Shown here one piece after another: positions 1 to 9,875 of a stretch of 64,000 nt of DNA. The stretch's first letter is position 1, and each line of letters begins with the position of its first letter. Below the pieces are notes generated by a model. That model saw nothing but the letters and a program-made list of their open reading frames with translations. It ran no database searches and had not been told where the DNA came from. Both the position numbers and the translations under genes were made by a program. The DNA comes from Marinobacter similis (lineage in GTDB: Bacteria; Pseudomonadota; Gammaproteobacteria; Pseudomonadales; Oleiphilaceae), in assembly GCF_000830985.1 (NCBI RefSeq), contig NZ_CP007151.1, forward strand, positions 1,674,001 through 1,738,000, written 5' to 3'.

Positions 1-146
1 CGGGTGATCGTCACCTCCTGATTTTGGATGAGGCAGGGATAACATACTGATTTGCGACCGCTGTTAAGCGCTCATCTGATGAGGTAGTGTGGGCGTACCT
101 ACTTTCGTCTAAGTATGTTACGAACCATGGATGACTGAGAGAACCT
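1..146. other. Upstream region of fadE
   Basis: No convincing gene starts or ends here. An open minus-strand frame crosses this region, but it runs deep into fadE antisense and has no family resemblance. The stretch should hold the fadE promoter, but I cannot point to a clear -35/-10 pair. A weak purine-rich GAGAGAA lies about 6 bases before the fadE start and is the likely ribosome binding site. Confidence 0.3.
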
Positions 147-2596
147 ATGATGACCTTCATTCTGTTTGTTGTGGCGTTGGCCGGCCTGCTGGTCGTGATG
201 CGTCGTGAATCTGGTGCCACGCCGGCTATTGGCGTGATGGTTGTGACGGGACTGCTTTCCTGGATTTTTGCCTCCGGTTGGCTGGCCCTGATTTTGTTTG
301 TCGGAGCAGGTGTTACTGCTGCAGCAGGCCTGCCGGGCTTCCGGCAGAGCTGGCTGACACCGAAAATCTTCGCCACCTTCAAGAAAGTGGCGCCGAAAGT
401 GTCAGACACCGAAAAGGTCGCCCTTGAAGCGGGTACCGTCGGCTGGGACGGCGAGCTGTTCACCGGTCAGCCCGACTGGCACAACCTGTTGATCAACCGT
501 CACACCGGATTGAGTGAAGAGGAACAGGCGTTTGTCGACAACCAGTGCGCCCAGGCTATTTCCATGTGCAATGCCTGGGATCTGGCGGTTGAACGCGCCG
601 ATTTGCCGAAGGAACTGTGGGACTTCCTGAAGAAAGAGAAGTTCTTCGGCATGATCATTCCAAAGGAATACGGCGGTCTTGAGTTCTCTGCGAAAGCCCA
701 GACGGCAGTGCTGCAGAAACTGGCCGCCAACGAAATGCTGATGGTGTCGGTCGGGGTACCCAATTCCCTCGGCCCAGGCGAGCTGCTGCTCAAGTACGGC
801 ACCGACGAACAGAAGAACCATTACCTGCCGCGTTTGGCCGATGGCCGTGAGATTCCTTGCTTCGGCTTGACTGGCCCTCGCGCCGGATCGGATGCCACGT
901 CGCTGCCGGATGCCGGTATCGTCTGTAAGGGCGAGTTTAATGGCAAGGAAGTGGTGGGCATCAAGCTCAATTTCGAAAAGCGCTGGATCACCCTGGCACC
1001 CATTGCCACGGTGGTGGGGCTGGCGTTCCGTATGTTCGATCCGGATGGTCTTCTGGGCGAGCAGAAGGATTACGGCATTACCTGTGCCTGATTCCCCGTG
1101 ATACCGACGGCATGGAAATTGGCCGCCGGCACTGCCCGATCGGTACGCCGTTCCTGAACGGTCCTATCAAGGGCAAAGACGTGTTCATTCCGCTGGAATA
1201 CATCATCGGTGGCCAGGAAATGGCAGGCCAGGGTTGGCGTATGCTGGTTGAGTGCCTGTCTGTCGGACGCTGCATCACCCTGCCGTCCGGTGCTGCAGGC
1301 GCAGCCGCCTATTCGGTGGGTACCGCTGGTGGCTTCACCCGTATTCGACGCCAGTTCAACACTCCGGTGGCCGACATGGAAGGCGTTCAGGAGCCGCTGG
1401 CCCGGATCGCGGGCAAGACATACATTTCTCAGGCCGCCGTTAACCACACCGCGAACATGATCGATCGGGGTGAGAAACCGGCGGTGCCGTCAGCGATCCT
1501 GAAATACCACCTGACTGAGTTCCAGCGTGGTGTCCTGTCCGACGCCATGGACGTGCACGGTGGCAAGACCGTCACCCTGGGGCCGCGCAACTACCTGGGC
1601 ATTGGCTTCAGTGGTTCGCCGGTGTCGATTACCGTCGAAGGCGCCAACATCATGACCCGCAGCCTGATGATCTTTGGTCAGGGTGCCATCCGCTGTCATC
1701 CGTACGTGCTGAAAGAATTGGCGGCCAAGGACGCCGATGATATCAAGGCGTTCGACGAGGCCTTCTTCGGTCACGCCGGCCTGATCTTCGGCAACGCCGC
1801 CCGAGCCTTTACCCAGGCGTTGGGTCTGGGCAAAGCCGACGTACCGTTCGACAGTGCCAGTCGCCGGTACGCCCAGGCAGTGGCTCGCTTCAGTGCGGCC
1901 TTCGGTCTGTGTGCCGATGCTGCCATGACCACGCTGGGCAGCGAATTGAAGATGCGCGAGCTGATCTCCGCACGCCTCGGTGACATGCTGTCTAACCTCT
2001 ACCTGGCCTCTATGGTGCTGAAGAACTGGCACGAGGGGCAGCCGGTGGAAGGCGAGAAAGAGGTGATGGAATACAGCCTCGGCTTGCTGCTGTATCGCAC
2101 CGAAAACGCGCTCGATGAGTTCCTGCAGAACCTGCCGAGCCGCCCGGTGGCGCTGGCTCTGCGAGCGATCACCATGCCGCTGGGCCGCCGTTGGGATGCA
2201 CCGCACGACGACCTGTCACGGAAGTTGGCGCGGGCCATCTCCACCGATACGCCAATCCGCAAGAAGCTGATTGCCGGTGTCTGGACTGAGGACGGTGAAG
2301 GTTCGGTGGAAAATCCGCTGGCGCAGTACAACGGCCTGCTGAAGGATTACGACAAAGCTGAACAGTTGTACCGCAAAGCCACCAAGGCTTACGCCAAGGG
2401 TGAGCTGCCAATGACCGCCCTGCATCCGGAAGAGCGGTTTGAAGCGGCGCTGGAAGCCGGCGTGTACACCGAGGAAGAAGCCGACTTTATGCGGAAGTAC
2501 GAAGCGGTGGTGCTGGAAATGCTGACCGTGGACGATTTTCCGTTTGATGCGTTTGCCCGCAACAAGGAAACGGTCATCGACCACAACCCGGCCTGA
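147..2596 (+). CDS. fadE: Acyl-CoA dehydrogenase FadE (one frameshift)
   Basis: Catalyses the first oxidation step of fatty-acid beta-oxidation, acyl-CoA to trans-2-enoyl-CoA with FAD. The restored protein is about 816 residues, matching the large FadE type of E. coli (814). Residues 1-60 carry two hydrophobic segments, as in membrane-associated FadE. Recognisable blocks include PKEYGGLEFS, FGLTGPRAGSDA and, after the break, GTPFLNGP, and the family-specific long C-terminal extension is present. The frame stops at TGA 1089-1091 in GTGCCTGATT; restoring one C (GCCCTG) continues directly into the frame ending at 2596. The same one-base pattern recurs through the window, so a sequence error is more likely than a real pseudogene. 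A strong terminator follows. Confidence 0.9.
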
Positions 2597-2636
2597 CCGG
2601 GCCAGCTGAACCGGACTAGCCGGAGCAGTTGAAATG

Positions 2637-2667
2637 AAAAGGGGCGCACACAGGCGCCCCTTTTTTT
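2637..2667 (+). terminator. Rho-independent terminator after fadE
   Basis: GGGGCGC (2641-2647) pairs perfectly with GCGCCCC (2654-2660) around a 6-base loop. It is preceded by AAAA and followed by seven T. It lies 40 bases after the fadE stop and before crcB, separating the two genes. Confidence 0.9.
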
Positions 2668-2791
2668 GTGCCGGGCCTCCAGTCTTCAGGGCAAACAAGA
2701 CCTTAACTATCCTGGTGATTGTCGGCATACTCAGGACAGGTCGCCGGTAAGGGGCGCGGCCGACGTCAGCGAATGAGGAGATTCCGAGCGG

Positions 2792-3172
2792 ATGTGGCTT
2801 TCAGTTCTGGCAGTGAGTGCCGGCGCCGTTATCGGTGCGAACTTGAGGTGGGCCCTGGGGCTCTGGCTCAATAGTATCTATCATGCGGTGCCCTACGGCA
2901 CCTTGGTGGCCAATCTCAGCGGCGGCTGGCTCATAGGTTTGTTGATCGGTTATTTCAGTCACGGCAGCTCCCTGACACCGGAGTGGCGGTTGTTTGCCAT
3001 TACCGGCCTGTGCGGCGCGTTGACCACCTTCTCGACCTTCTCGCTGGAAATGTTCGCGGCCTTGCAGCAGGGCCGGTGGGGGATGGCGGTGGCCGGTATT
3101 CTGGCCCATGTGGTGGGGTCATTGTTGATGACCGCGTTCGGGATTTACTGCTTTGGTTTGGTGCGCGGTTGA
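2792..3172 (+). CDS. crcB: Fluoride ion channel CrcB/Fluc
   Basis: Small inner-membrane fluoride exporter of the Fluc family, 126 residues with four hydrophobic helices, which is the usual size. Family marks are GANLRWALG near residue 14, PYGTLVANLSGG near residue 34 with the conserved Asn, and TTFSTFSLE near residue 75, the phenylalanine-box region lining the pore. These proteins work as antiparallel dual-topology dimers. The ATG at 2792 follows a GAGGAG ribosome site by about 13 bases. I looked for a fluoride riboswitch upstream and see none. The gene stands alone between the fadE terminator and the cold-shock gene. Confidence 0.93.
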   Translation: MWLSVLAVSAGAVIGANLRWALGLWLNSIYHAVPYGTLVANLSGGWLIGLLIGYFSHGSSLTPEWRLFAITGLCGALTTFSTFSLEMFAALQQGRWGMAVAGILAHVVGSLLMTAFGIYCFGLVRG

Positions 3173-3232
3173 CCAATGATTGAGCACGATATGGGTGGGT
3201 ACCACTACTTACTTAAATTATTGAAAATCCAC

Positions 3233-3261
3233 TTGGCAACTCAAAAAATCAAGAGTACAGT
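3233..3261 (+). promoter_or_regulatory. Predicted promoter of the cold-shock gene
   Basis: TTGGCA (3233-3238, 5/6 to the -35 consensus) is separated by exactly 17 bases from TACAGT (3256-3261, 4/6 to -10). The implied start near 3268 gives a leader of about 164 bases before the cold-shock ATG, the length typical of cspA-type genes. A GACGTAC string at 3303-3309 resembles part of the E. coli cold box. Confidence 0.5.
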
Positions 3262-3431
3262 TATTCGCGTAGGAAAGATTCAGTAAAGCATTTCATGAAT
3301 AAGACGTACCTCCGCAGTTAGTAGTGACCGTCCTGTTTTTGATTCCGCGAGTTCTGTATTTCCGTGAACGCCAGCCTACGCCACGAGGTGTACGGCGGCA
3401 GATTAAATGATTGATTTCAGGAAGTTTAAGT

Positions 3432-3638
3432 ATGTCTACTACTACCGGTACTGTTAAGTTCTTCAACGAAGCTAAAGGCTTTGGCTTTATTACTCGTGAA
3501 GGCGGCCCGGACGTATTCGTTCACTACAGCGCAATTCAGGGCAGCGGTTTCAAGACCCTGGCAGAAGGCCAGCAGGTTGAGTTCACCGTTACCCAGGGCC
3601 AGAAAGGTCCTCAGGCGGAGAATGTTACTGCTCTGTAA
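3432..3638 (+). CDS. Cold-shock domain protein (CspA family)
   Basis: A 68-residue single cold-shock-domain protein that binds single-stranded RNA/DNA and acts as an RNA chaperone. RNP1 is KGFGFI at residues 15-20 and RNP2 is VFVHY at residues 28-32, both intact. An in-frame ATG lies at 3411, but the ATG at 3432 is preferred because AGGAAG sits 8 bases before it and the protein then starts [11 protein letters not shown] as in relatives. The long AT-rich leader suggests post-transcriptional control by temperature, as for cspA. Whether this copy is cold-induced or constitutive cannot be told from the sequence. Confidence 0.95.
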   Translation: MSTTTGTVKFFNEAKGFGFITREGGPDVFVHYSAIQGSGFKTLAEGQQVEFTVTQGQKGPQAENVTAL

Positions 3639-3663
3639 TCCTTTAAGGATCAGGCATTAACAG

Positions 3664-3692
3664 AAAAAAGGCAGCTCAGGCTGCCTTTTTTT
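3664..3692 (+). terminator. Rho-independent terminator of the cold-shock gene
   Basis: GGCAGC (3670-3675), a TCAG loop and GCTGCC (3680-3685), preceded by six A and followed by seven T. A classic strong terminator 25 bases after the stop codon. Confidence 0.93.
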
Positions 3693-3802
3693 GTGGTTAA
3701 AACTCGCTCGTTTTGACCCGCTTTGTGATTTTTCTCCCGCTGTGTAATCTTAGTGCCCCTGTTGCTCGTTAAAACGGACGTCGAGAAATACAGGACCCTT
3801 TC

Positions 3803-4498
3803 ATGCTTAAGACCCTCAAGAGTATCTGGATTTTCTTCTGGGCCATCCTGCTCACCGTTATTTTATTCCTGCCCATCGTTGTGGCGGCCTTGACCGGCAA
3901 ACGCGGAAATGCGGCCTTTCATGGAACCCAGGTTTTTGCTTGGTGCATGCTCAAGGTTTGCGGTATCCGATTGCGGGTGCGCGGTCTGGAAAATATTCAG
4001 TCCCATCAGCGCTACGTCATTCTGAGTAACCACGCCTCTTACTTTGACCCTCCGGCACTGGTCCTCGCGCTGGGGTTGCAGTATCGCTGGGTGATCAAAA
4101 AGGAGCTGCGCAAGGTGCCGCTGTTTGGTCTGGCGCTGGAGACCTCTCGCAATTTGTTCATCGATCGATCCAAGGGTAGCGCTGCGCTGGAGAGTATCAA
4201 ACAGGGTGTTGCCCAATTGCCTGATGGCACTGGCATTCTGATGTTCCCGGAGGGAACCCGGTCCTGGGATGGCCAACTGCTCCCGTTCAAAAAAGGCGGA
4301 TTTGTCATTGCCCGGGATGGCCAGCTGCCCATTTTGCCGGTGACCGTGCGCGGTTCCCACGATCGTCTGCCCAAGGGCAGCGCCGACTTCAGTCCGGGCG
4401 TGATCGAAATCGTCATTCATCCGCCCGTAGAAACCGCCGACGTACCTCTGGATAATTTGATGGACCAGGTGCGCGCAACCATCGCCAGTGCTCTCTAA
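3803..4498 (+). CDS. PlsC-family 1-acyl-glycerol-3-phosphate acyltransferase
   Basis: Transfers an acyl chain to lysophosphatidic acid or a related lysophospholipid in membrane lipid synthesis. The 231-residue protein begins with a membrane helix (about residues 9-29). It shows the HX4D catalytic motif as NHASYFD with His77 and Asp82, and the substrate-binding FPEGTRS at residues 148-154. This set defines the PlsC superfamily; the exact acceptor is not visible. The 3' end overlaps the convergent dienelactone hydrolase gene by four bases. Confidence 0.88.
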   Translation: MLKTLKSIWIFFWAILLTVILFLPIVVAALTGKRGNAAFHGTQVFAWCMLKVCGIRLRVRGLENIQSHQRYVILSNHASYFDPPALVLALGLQYRWVIKKELRKVPLFGLALETSRNLFIDRSKGSAALESIKQGVAQLPDGTGILMFPEGTRSWDGQLLPFKKGGFVIARDGQLPILPVTVRGSHDRLPKGSADFSPGVIEIVIHPPVETADVPLDNLMDQVRATIASAL

Positions 4499-5307
4499 TC
4501 AGATGGCAGATTAAAAATCTCCTGATAGAAGGTCATGGCGCCTTGCCAGGAACGGTTAGCCGCCGATTCGTTGTAAGCCAGAGGAATGTCAAACTGGTCG
4601 GCAACGGCGTCCGCGCCCGGGTTGGTAAAGGAGTGCTGGACTCCCGGGAAGCTGACCAGGGTCAGGTCCGCCTCGGCCTGCTGCATTTCGGTTACCAGTC
4701 CGGCCACTTGCTCGGTGGGCACGAAAGGATCGGCGCCGCCGGTGTAGACCTGTATCCGTGCCTTGATCTGGCCAGGCTCAGCCTTGACCGGGCTGCCCAG
4801 AGAGCCGTGGAAACTGACCACACCGTCGAGATCCAGCCCCAGCCGGGCCATGTTCAGCACCACGGCACCGCCAAAGCAGTAACCCTGTGCTGCAATTCGG
4901 CTGCTGTCGACACTCTCATGGTTTTTCAACAGTTCCATGGCGGCGACAAACCGCGCTTTAACCTGTTCCGGCTCGCTGGTGGCCTCCTGCATGAACTGCT
5001 TGGCGGTGTCGGGGTGCTGCGCCAGCTTGCCAGAACCGTACATGTCCAGGGCGAAGGCGGTGTAGCCGGCCGCGGCAATCTGCTCTGCCTGTTCGCGCAC
5101 AAACTGGTTATGGCCCCACCATTCATGGACCAACAGAACACCGGGGCGTTTCTGGCCGTACTCGGTATCCCAGGCAAGGTACCCGGTAAAGGTCTGGTCT
5201 CCCACCGTGTAGTCGATTGTTTCCGTGTGCATCTCCGCTCCCGCCTGCGTGTGAATGAGCATCAAGGTTAAGGCAGTAAGAACAGCTGGTCTCAGATAGT
5301 AGTGCAT
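4495..5307 (-). CDS. Secreted dienelactone hydrolase family protein
   Basis: An alpha/beta hydrolase of the dienelactone hydrolase family, 270 residues. The first 24 residues form a Sec signal peptide ending in QAGA, so the enzyme is probably periplasmic. The nucleophile is the Cys of GYCFGG (Cys144), with Asp in GGADPFVP and His in VQHSF completing the triad. HEWWGHN near residue 61 is also typical. The natural substrate is unknown: family members cleave dienelactones, carboxylic esters and thioesters. No chlorocatechol pathway genes lie nearby, so a general esterase role is more likely. The gene is convergent with the PlsC-like gene. Confidence 0.85.
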   Translation of the reverse strand: MHYYLRPAVLTALTLMLIHTQAGAEMHTETIDYTVGDQTFTGYLAWDTEYGQKRPGVLLVHEWWGHNQFVREQAEQIAAAGYTAFALDMYGSGKLAQHPDTAKQFMQEATSEPEQVKARFVAAMELLKNHESVDSSRIAAQGYCFGGAVVLNMARLGLDLDGVVSFHGSLGSPVKAEPGQIKARIQVYTGGADPFVPTEQVAGLVTEMQQAEADLTLVSFPGVQHSFTNPGADAVADQFDIPLAYNESAANRSWQGAMTFYQEIFNLPSD

Positions 5308-5447
5308 GGTCAGTAGCTTCCCTGGCTTATTGGTCTTGGCTGGGTTTCCGTCGTCGTCTTGGACTTAAGTGCGACTGTTTACGTAATACCCTTCAACTAC
5401 ACTTTAGCAACGTATAAACGAGTGCCAATAAACTCTGGGGGTTTACA

Positions 5448-6566
5448 GTGAAAATCGGCGTACCGAAGGAAATCAAAAACCACGAGTACCGAGTGGGTAT
5501 GACGCCAGCCGCGGTGCATGAACTGTGCAATCACGAACACAGAGTTTATGTGGAAACTAACGCGGGTGCGGCCATTGGTTTCACCGACGAGGATTACCGG
5601 CAAGCGGGGGCGCGCATTCTGGACACCGCCCAGGAGGTCTTCGATGCGGCCGAGCTGATCGTTAAAGTCAAGGAACCGCAGGCGGCGGAGCGGGCCATGC
5701 TGCGACCGGATCACACCCTGTTTACCTATCTCCACCTGGCGCCGGACCAGGCGCAGACCGACGATCTGGTGAAGTCCGGGGCTACCTGCATCGCCTATGA
5801 AACGGTGACCGATCGGACCGGCCGGTTGCCCTTGCTGGCGCCGATGTCGGAAGTAGCCGGCCGTATGTCGATCCAGGCAGGTGCTCATTGCCTGGAAAAA
5901 GCCATGGGTGGTCGTGGTGTCTTGCTGGGTGGTGTGCCCGGTGTTAGTCCCGCCAAGGTAGCCATTATCGGTGGTGGCGTAGTAGGCCAAAATGCGCTGG
6001 CCATGGCGGTGGGCATGGGCGCTCAGGTCACGGTGCTGGACCGGAATATGGATGTGCTGCGTATGCTCGACAACCTCTATGGCAATCGCATCAGCACGCT
6101 CTTTTCCACGGCCCAGACGCTGGACCAGGCAGTTACCGAGTCAGACCTGGTGATTGGTGGCGTACTTATTCCTGGCGCCTCGGCACCCAAGCTGGTCACC
6201 CGAGACATGATCAAGCGGATGCCGGAAGGCAGCGTCATTGTAGATGTGGCTATCGATCAGGGTGGGTGTACCGAAACGTCGAAGGCAACCACCCATGATG
6301 ACCCCACGTACGTGGTCGACGGTGTGGTACATTACTGCGTGGCCAATATGCCCGGTGCCGTGGCACGCACCTCAACACTGGCGCTCAATAACGTCACCCT
6401 GCCGTTCGTGGCAGCGCTGGCGAACAAGGGCCCGGTGCAGGCCATGAAAGACGATCCGCATTTGCTGGCCGGGCTCAATGTGTCCGGTGGCAAGGTAACC
6501 TACAGGGAGGTGGCGGAAGCGACCGGGCATTCATACACAGACCCTGAATCCCTGCTGGGATCCTGA
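5448..6566 (+). CDS. ald: Alanine dehydrogenase
   Basis: NAD-dependent L-alanine dehydrogenase, interconverting alanine and pyruvate plus ammonia. The 372-residue length is standard. The N-terminus ([20 protein letters not shown]) carries the substrate-binding region. A Rossmann motif GGGVVGQNA lies near residue 173, and [14 protein letters not shown] [10 protein letters not shown] near residue 268 is diagnostic. The preceding 140 bases contain the promoter, but no regulator gene is adjacent. The GST gene follows after 23 bases and may be co-transcribed. Confidence 0.95.
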   Translation: MKIGVPKEIKNHEYRVGMTPAAVHELCNHEHRVYVETNAGAAIGFTDEDYRQAGARILDTAQEVFDAAELIVKVKEPQAAERAMLRPDHTLFTYLHLAPDQAQTDDLVKSGATCIAYETVTDRTGRLPLLAPMSEVAGRMSIQAGAHCLEKAMGGRGVLLGGVPGVSPAKVAIIGGGVVGQNALAMAVGMGAQVTVLDRNMDVLRMLDNLYGNRISTLFSTAQTLDQAVTESDLVIGGVLIPGASAPKLVTRDMIKRMPEGSVIVDVAIDQGGCTETSKATTHDDPTYVVDGVVHYCVANMPGAVARTSTLALNNVTLPFVAALANKGPVQAMKDDPHLLAGLNVSGGKVTYREVAEATGHSYTDPESLLGS

Positions 6567-6589
6567 GCCGTAAAACCCTCGGAGAAAGC

Positions 6590-7162
6590 ATGAAACTGAT
6601 TGGATCTACCACCTCGCCATACGTCCGACGCATTCGCATCCTGCTGGATGAGGAACGCTATGATTTCGTCAATCTCAATATCTATGGCGAAGGCCGGGAT
6701 GAGCTGCGGAAAACGAATCCGACCCTGAAAATCCCGGTTCTGGAGGACGATGGCCAGGAAATCTACGACTCCCGGGTCATTGCACGCTATGTCAGCGCCA
6801 AGCAGGGCCGCGACCCGCTGACCTGGGACCAGCAGAACCAGCTGACTCTGATTGACGGTGCCAACGATTCTGCCGTCACCCTGCTGCTGTCGGAAAAGTC
6901 CGGCATCGATACCAAGCAGGACGTGATGTTCTTCAACCTCCAGAGAGAGCGCATCATGACGACCCTGCGCACTCTGGCTGCGATGGTTGACGACGGCCAG
7001 TTTGAAGACTGGAACTATCCGGCCATTTGTCTTTACTGCTTGGTGGATTGGCTGGAATTCCGCGACCTGGTTGACTGGGCGGGGGTTGAGAGCCTGCTGG
7101 CCTTCCGTGACAGTCGGCAGCAAAAACCTTGGGTTGCCGAGACCGATCCGCGCTTGAGCTGA
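6590..7162 (+). CDS. Glutathione S-transferase family protein
   Basis: A 190-residue protein with an N-terminal thioredoxin fold (residues 1-75) and an alpha-helical C-terminal domain. The active-site region reads STTSPYVRR, with Ser where glutaredoxins have Cys, followed by the cis-Pro strand KIPVLEDDGQ and IYDSRVIARYV for glutathione binding. A GGAG ribosome site precedes the ATG. The substrate is unknown. It sits 23 bases after alanine dehydrogenase, suggesting a shared transcript. Confidence 0.85.
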   Translation: MKLIGSTTSPYVRRIRILLDEERYDFVNLNIYGEGRDELRKTNPTLKIPVLEDDGQEIYDSRVIARYVSAKQGRDPLTWDQQNQLTLIDGANDSAVTLLLSEKSGIDTKQDVMFFNLQRERIMTTLRTLAAMVDDGQFEDWNYPAICLYCLVDWLEFRDLVDWAGVESLLAFRDSRQQKPWVAETDPRLS

Positions 7163-7169
7163 TCCCGTG

Positions 7170-7201
7170 AGGCCACCACCGGCAGCCTGCCGGGGTGGCC
7201 T
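7170..7201 (+). terminator. Hairpin after the GST gene (possible terminator)
   Basis: AGGCCACC (7170-7177) pairs with GGTGGCCT (7194-7201), and an inner CCGGCA/TGCCGG pair completes a long GC-rich hairpin. The following T-tract is weak (TGATTTCG), so termination is likely but not certain. Confidence 0.5.
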
Positions 7202-7356
7202 GATTTCGACTGCCCCAGTCGGAACAAAAATTCACCAATTCCGCTTCCCCAATCGCTGATCTTGACTATAGTAAGGGAGAAGGATGGCGTTCGATCCGAG
7301 TTGATCGGCGGAACGTACCTGACAATACTAAAAACAGCGATCCAAGGGGGTCATCC

Positions 7357-7968
7357 ATGCTCCTGTCACATGCATTTGGTCTATTCACTCACCCCGATGA
7401 TGAGTGGGCTTCCATTCGAAAAGAACACCACACCCCACGGCGCCTTTACGTCGCCTATGTTTTCATTCTTGCGGCCATTGGCCCGATCTGTGCGTACATC
7501 TCGACCGCTCACTTTGGCTGGACCATCGGCAATGATCGGCTGATCAAGCTGACGGAAATCAGTGCCCTGCAAATGAGTGTGCTGACTTACCTCGCCATGC
7601 TGGTGGGTGTGTTTGCGCTTGGTTACGCCGTTAACTGGATGGCGAAAACGTACGGAGCCAGGGAAGAGCACGTGCCGTCGTACGGCATTGCGCTGGCATC
7701 CTACTCGTGCACACCGCTGTTTCTGGCGGGATTTGCACTGCTGTACCCGGTGCCCTGGTTTAATGCCATCGTCTTCCTGATTGCGGCCTGTTACGGCGCG
7801 TGGTTGATGTACGATGGCCTGCCCATCGTGATGGGGATTGATAAGGACCGGGCGGTTTTTTATGGCGGGGCGCTGCTGACCGTGGCTTTGGTTATCCTGG
7901 TCTCCACCCGGGTTGGTTCCGTGATTCTCTGGAACTTCGGGGTTGGCCCGGTATTCGTCAGTGGCTAG
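7357..7968 (+). CDS. Yip1-family inner-membrane protein
   Basis: A 203-residue membrane protein with five hydrophobic segments and a short charged N-terminus (HPDDEWASIRKE), a pattern seen in bacterial Yip1-domain proteins of gammaproteobacteria. Sites such as SYCTPLFLAG-like SYSCTPLFLAG near residue 111 support the family. Function is unknown; the eukaryotic Yip1 trafficking role should not be transferred. Its nearest same-strand neighbour is ilvD, 133 bases on, behind a hairpin. Confidence 0.78.
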   Translation: MLLSHAFGLFTHPDDEWASIRKEHHTPRRLYVAYVFILAAIGPICAYISTAHFGWTIGNDRLIKLTEISALQMSVLTYLAMLVGVFALGYAVNWMAKTYGAREEHVPSYGIALASYSCTPLFLAGFALLYPVPWFNAIVFLIAACYGAWLMYDGLPIVMGIDKDRAVFYGGALLTVALVILVSTRVGSVILWNFGVGPVFVSG

Positions 7969-8012
7969 TGCTCTGAGCTGAAGTAACGTGATCATCGTTC
8001 AAGATTCGAGGC

Positions 8013-8046
8013 GGCCGGCATAGGGCTGTAATAGCCATTGCCGGCC
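8013..8046. repeat. Nested GC-rich inverted repeat between yip1 and ilvD
   Basis: Outer arms GGCCGGCA (8013-8020) and TGCCGGCC (8039-8046) are perfect, with an inner GGCT/AGCC stem. There is no T-tract, so it may be a REP-like palindrome or a weak terminator. Confidence 0.45.
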
Positions 8047-8101
8047 GGCGTCGATTCTGCCAGCCTGAAGCACATAAAACAGTGCAACAGGAGAGGCAAC
8101 G

Positions 8102-9777
8102 ATGACCCAGGACAAACGTCGGCGCTATTCGTCCCCAGTGGTGGACGGTATCGGAAAATCTGCCAGCCGGGCCATGCTGCGTGCGGTTGGTTTCAATGAT
8201 GACGACTTCAAGAAACCTCAGGTGGGCATCGCGTCTACCTGGAGTAATCTCACCCCCTGCAACATGCATATCGATGGCCTGGCCCGGCAATCCGCCGCTG
8301 GTGCCGATTCGGCCGGTGGCAAATCCCTGATTTTCAACACCATCACGGTCTCTGACGGCATTGCCAATGGCACCGAAGGCATGAAGTATTCCCTGGTGTC
8401 CCGGGAGGTCATTGCCGATTCGATTGAAACCGTGGCCGGCTGTGAGGGCTTTGATGGCCTTGTGGCCATTGGTGGCTGTGACAAGAACATGCCCGGCTGC
8501 ATGATGGGACTGGCGCGATTGAATCGCCCCTCGGTCTTTGTCTACGGCGGCACCATCATGCCGGGCGAGAATCACACGGACATTATCTCGGTGTTCGAAG
8601 CCGTCGGTGCGCACGCTCGTGGCGATCTGGACCTGATTGAGGTTAAGCAGATCGAAGAAACCGCGATCCCCGGCCCAGGTTCCTGTGGCGGTATGTACAC
8701 CGCCAACACCATGGCCTCGGCGATCGAAGCCATGGGCATGAGCCTGCCCGGCAGTTCCGCCCAGAACGCGGTGTCTGAAACCAAGGAGGCCGATTGTCGT
8801 GCTGCCGGGGCTGCTGTGCTGAATCTGCTGGAGCAGGACATCAAACCCTCCGACATCATGACCCGGGAGGCTTTTGAAAATTCCATCGCGGTGGTGATCG
8901 CCCTGGGCGGCTCAACCAATGCCGTACTGCATCTGCTGGCCATGGCCAGCACCGTGGGTGTCCGGCTTGATTTGGAAGACTTCGTTGAGATTGGCAAGCG
9001 GGTTCCAGTGCTGGCAGACCTGCGCCCCAGCGGCCATTACATGATGTCCGAGCTGGTGGCGATTGGCGGCATCCAGCCGTTAATGAAAATGCTGTTGGAG
9101 CGTGGCCTGCTCCACGGCGACTGCCTGACCGTAACCGGTCAGACCCTGGCTGAGAATCTGGCGGACGTCGAGCCCTACCCGGAAGATCAGAACATCATTC
9201 ATGCCTTCGACAATCCGATCAAGGCCGACAGCCACCTCCGCATTCTCTATGGCAATCTGGCCCCCACCGGCTCGGTCGCCAAGATCACTGGCAAGGAAGG
9301 CACCAGCTTTACCGGACGGGCGCGGGTGTTCCATTCCGAGGAAGAAGCCCAGGAACGAATTCTGGACGGCACTGTAGTGGCCGGAGATGTGCTGGTGATT
9401 CGCTACGAGGGCCCGAAGGGTGGTCCGGGCATGCGCGAGATGCTGAGCCCGACTTCTGCCATCATGGGCAAGGGCCTGGGTAACGACGTAGCCTGATTAC
9501 TGATGGCCGGTTCTCAGGTGGCAGTCACGGTTTCGTAGTCGGTCACATTACCCCGGAGGCAGCTGAGGGTGGTCCGATTGCATTGGTTGAGGATGGCGAC
9601 ACCATCACCATCGATGCCGTCAGCAATCGAATCGAGCTGGATGTGTCCGAACAGACCCTCGAACAACGGCGTCAGAATTGGCAGGAACCGGCGCTTCGGT
9701 TCGAGCGCGGGGTGTTGGCCAAATACGCGCGTACAGTCAGTTCGGCGTCCAAGGGTGCGGTTACCGATCTGCCATGA
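8102..9777 (+). CDS. ilvD: Dihydroxy-acid dehydratase IlvD (one frameshift)
   Basis: Dehydrates dihydroxy-acids to 2-keto acids in valine, leucine and isoleucine synthesis. The restored protein is about 558 residues, the shorter IlvD class rather than the 616-residue E. coli type. Iron-sulfur ligands are visible as [18 protein letters not shown] and [14 protein letters not shown]. The frame closes at 9494-9496 in GTAGCCTGATT; adding one C gives [18 protein letters not shown], the expected substrate-site block, and then runs to 9777. The residues after the break (GHITPEA, VEDGD) are well conserved, which argues for sequence error. A GAGAGG ribosome site precedes the ATG. Confidence 0.93.
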
Positions 9778-9794
9778 TTGCGTTGGCTTTTGGC

Positions 9795-9803
9795 TGGTAT
9801 AAT
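9795..9803 (+). promoter_or_regulatory. Extended -10 promoter before pbpG
   Basis: A perfect TATAAT (9798-9803) is preceded by TG one base upstream, giving an extended -10 element. No good -35 is seen, which such promoters tolerate. It lies about 73 bases before the pbpG start. Confidence 0.5.
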
Positions 9804-9875
9804 CAGGCCAGATTACATTCGGGCGGGTCGAACGCCTGCCCGGATTAAGCCATAGAACACAGGAACGGAACCATT

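Noticed and set aside
2700..2791. A fluoride riboswitch ahead of crcB
   Set aside because: The leader lacks the conserved fluoride aptamer core and pseudoknot sequences.
7262..7543. A 93-codon plus-strand open frame overlapping the yip1 start
   Set aside because: It is out of frame with the membrane protein, whose start, hydrophobic pattern and family match are much better.
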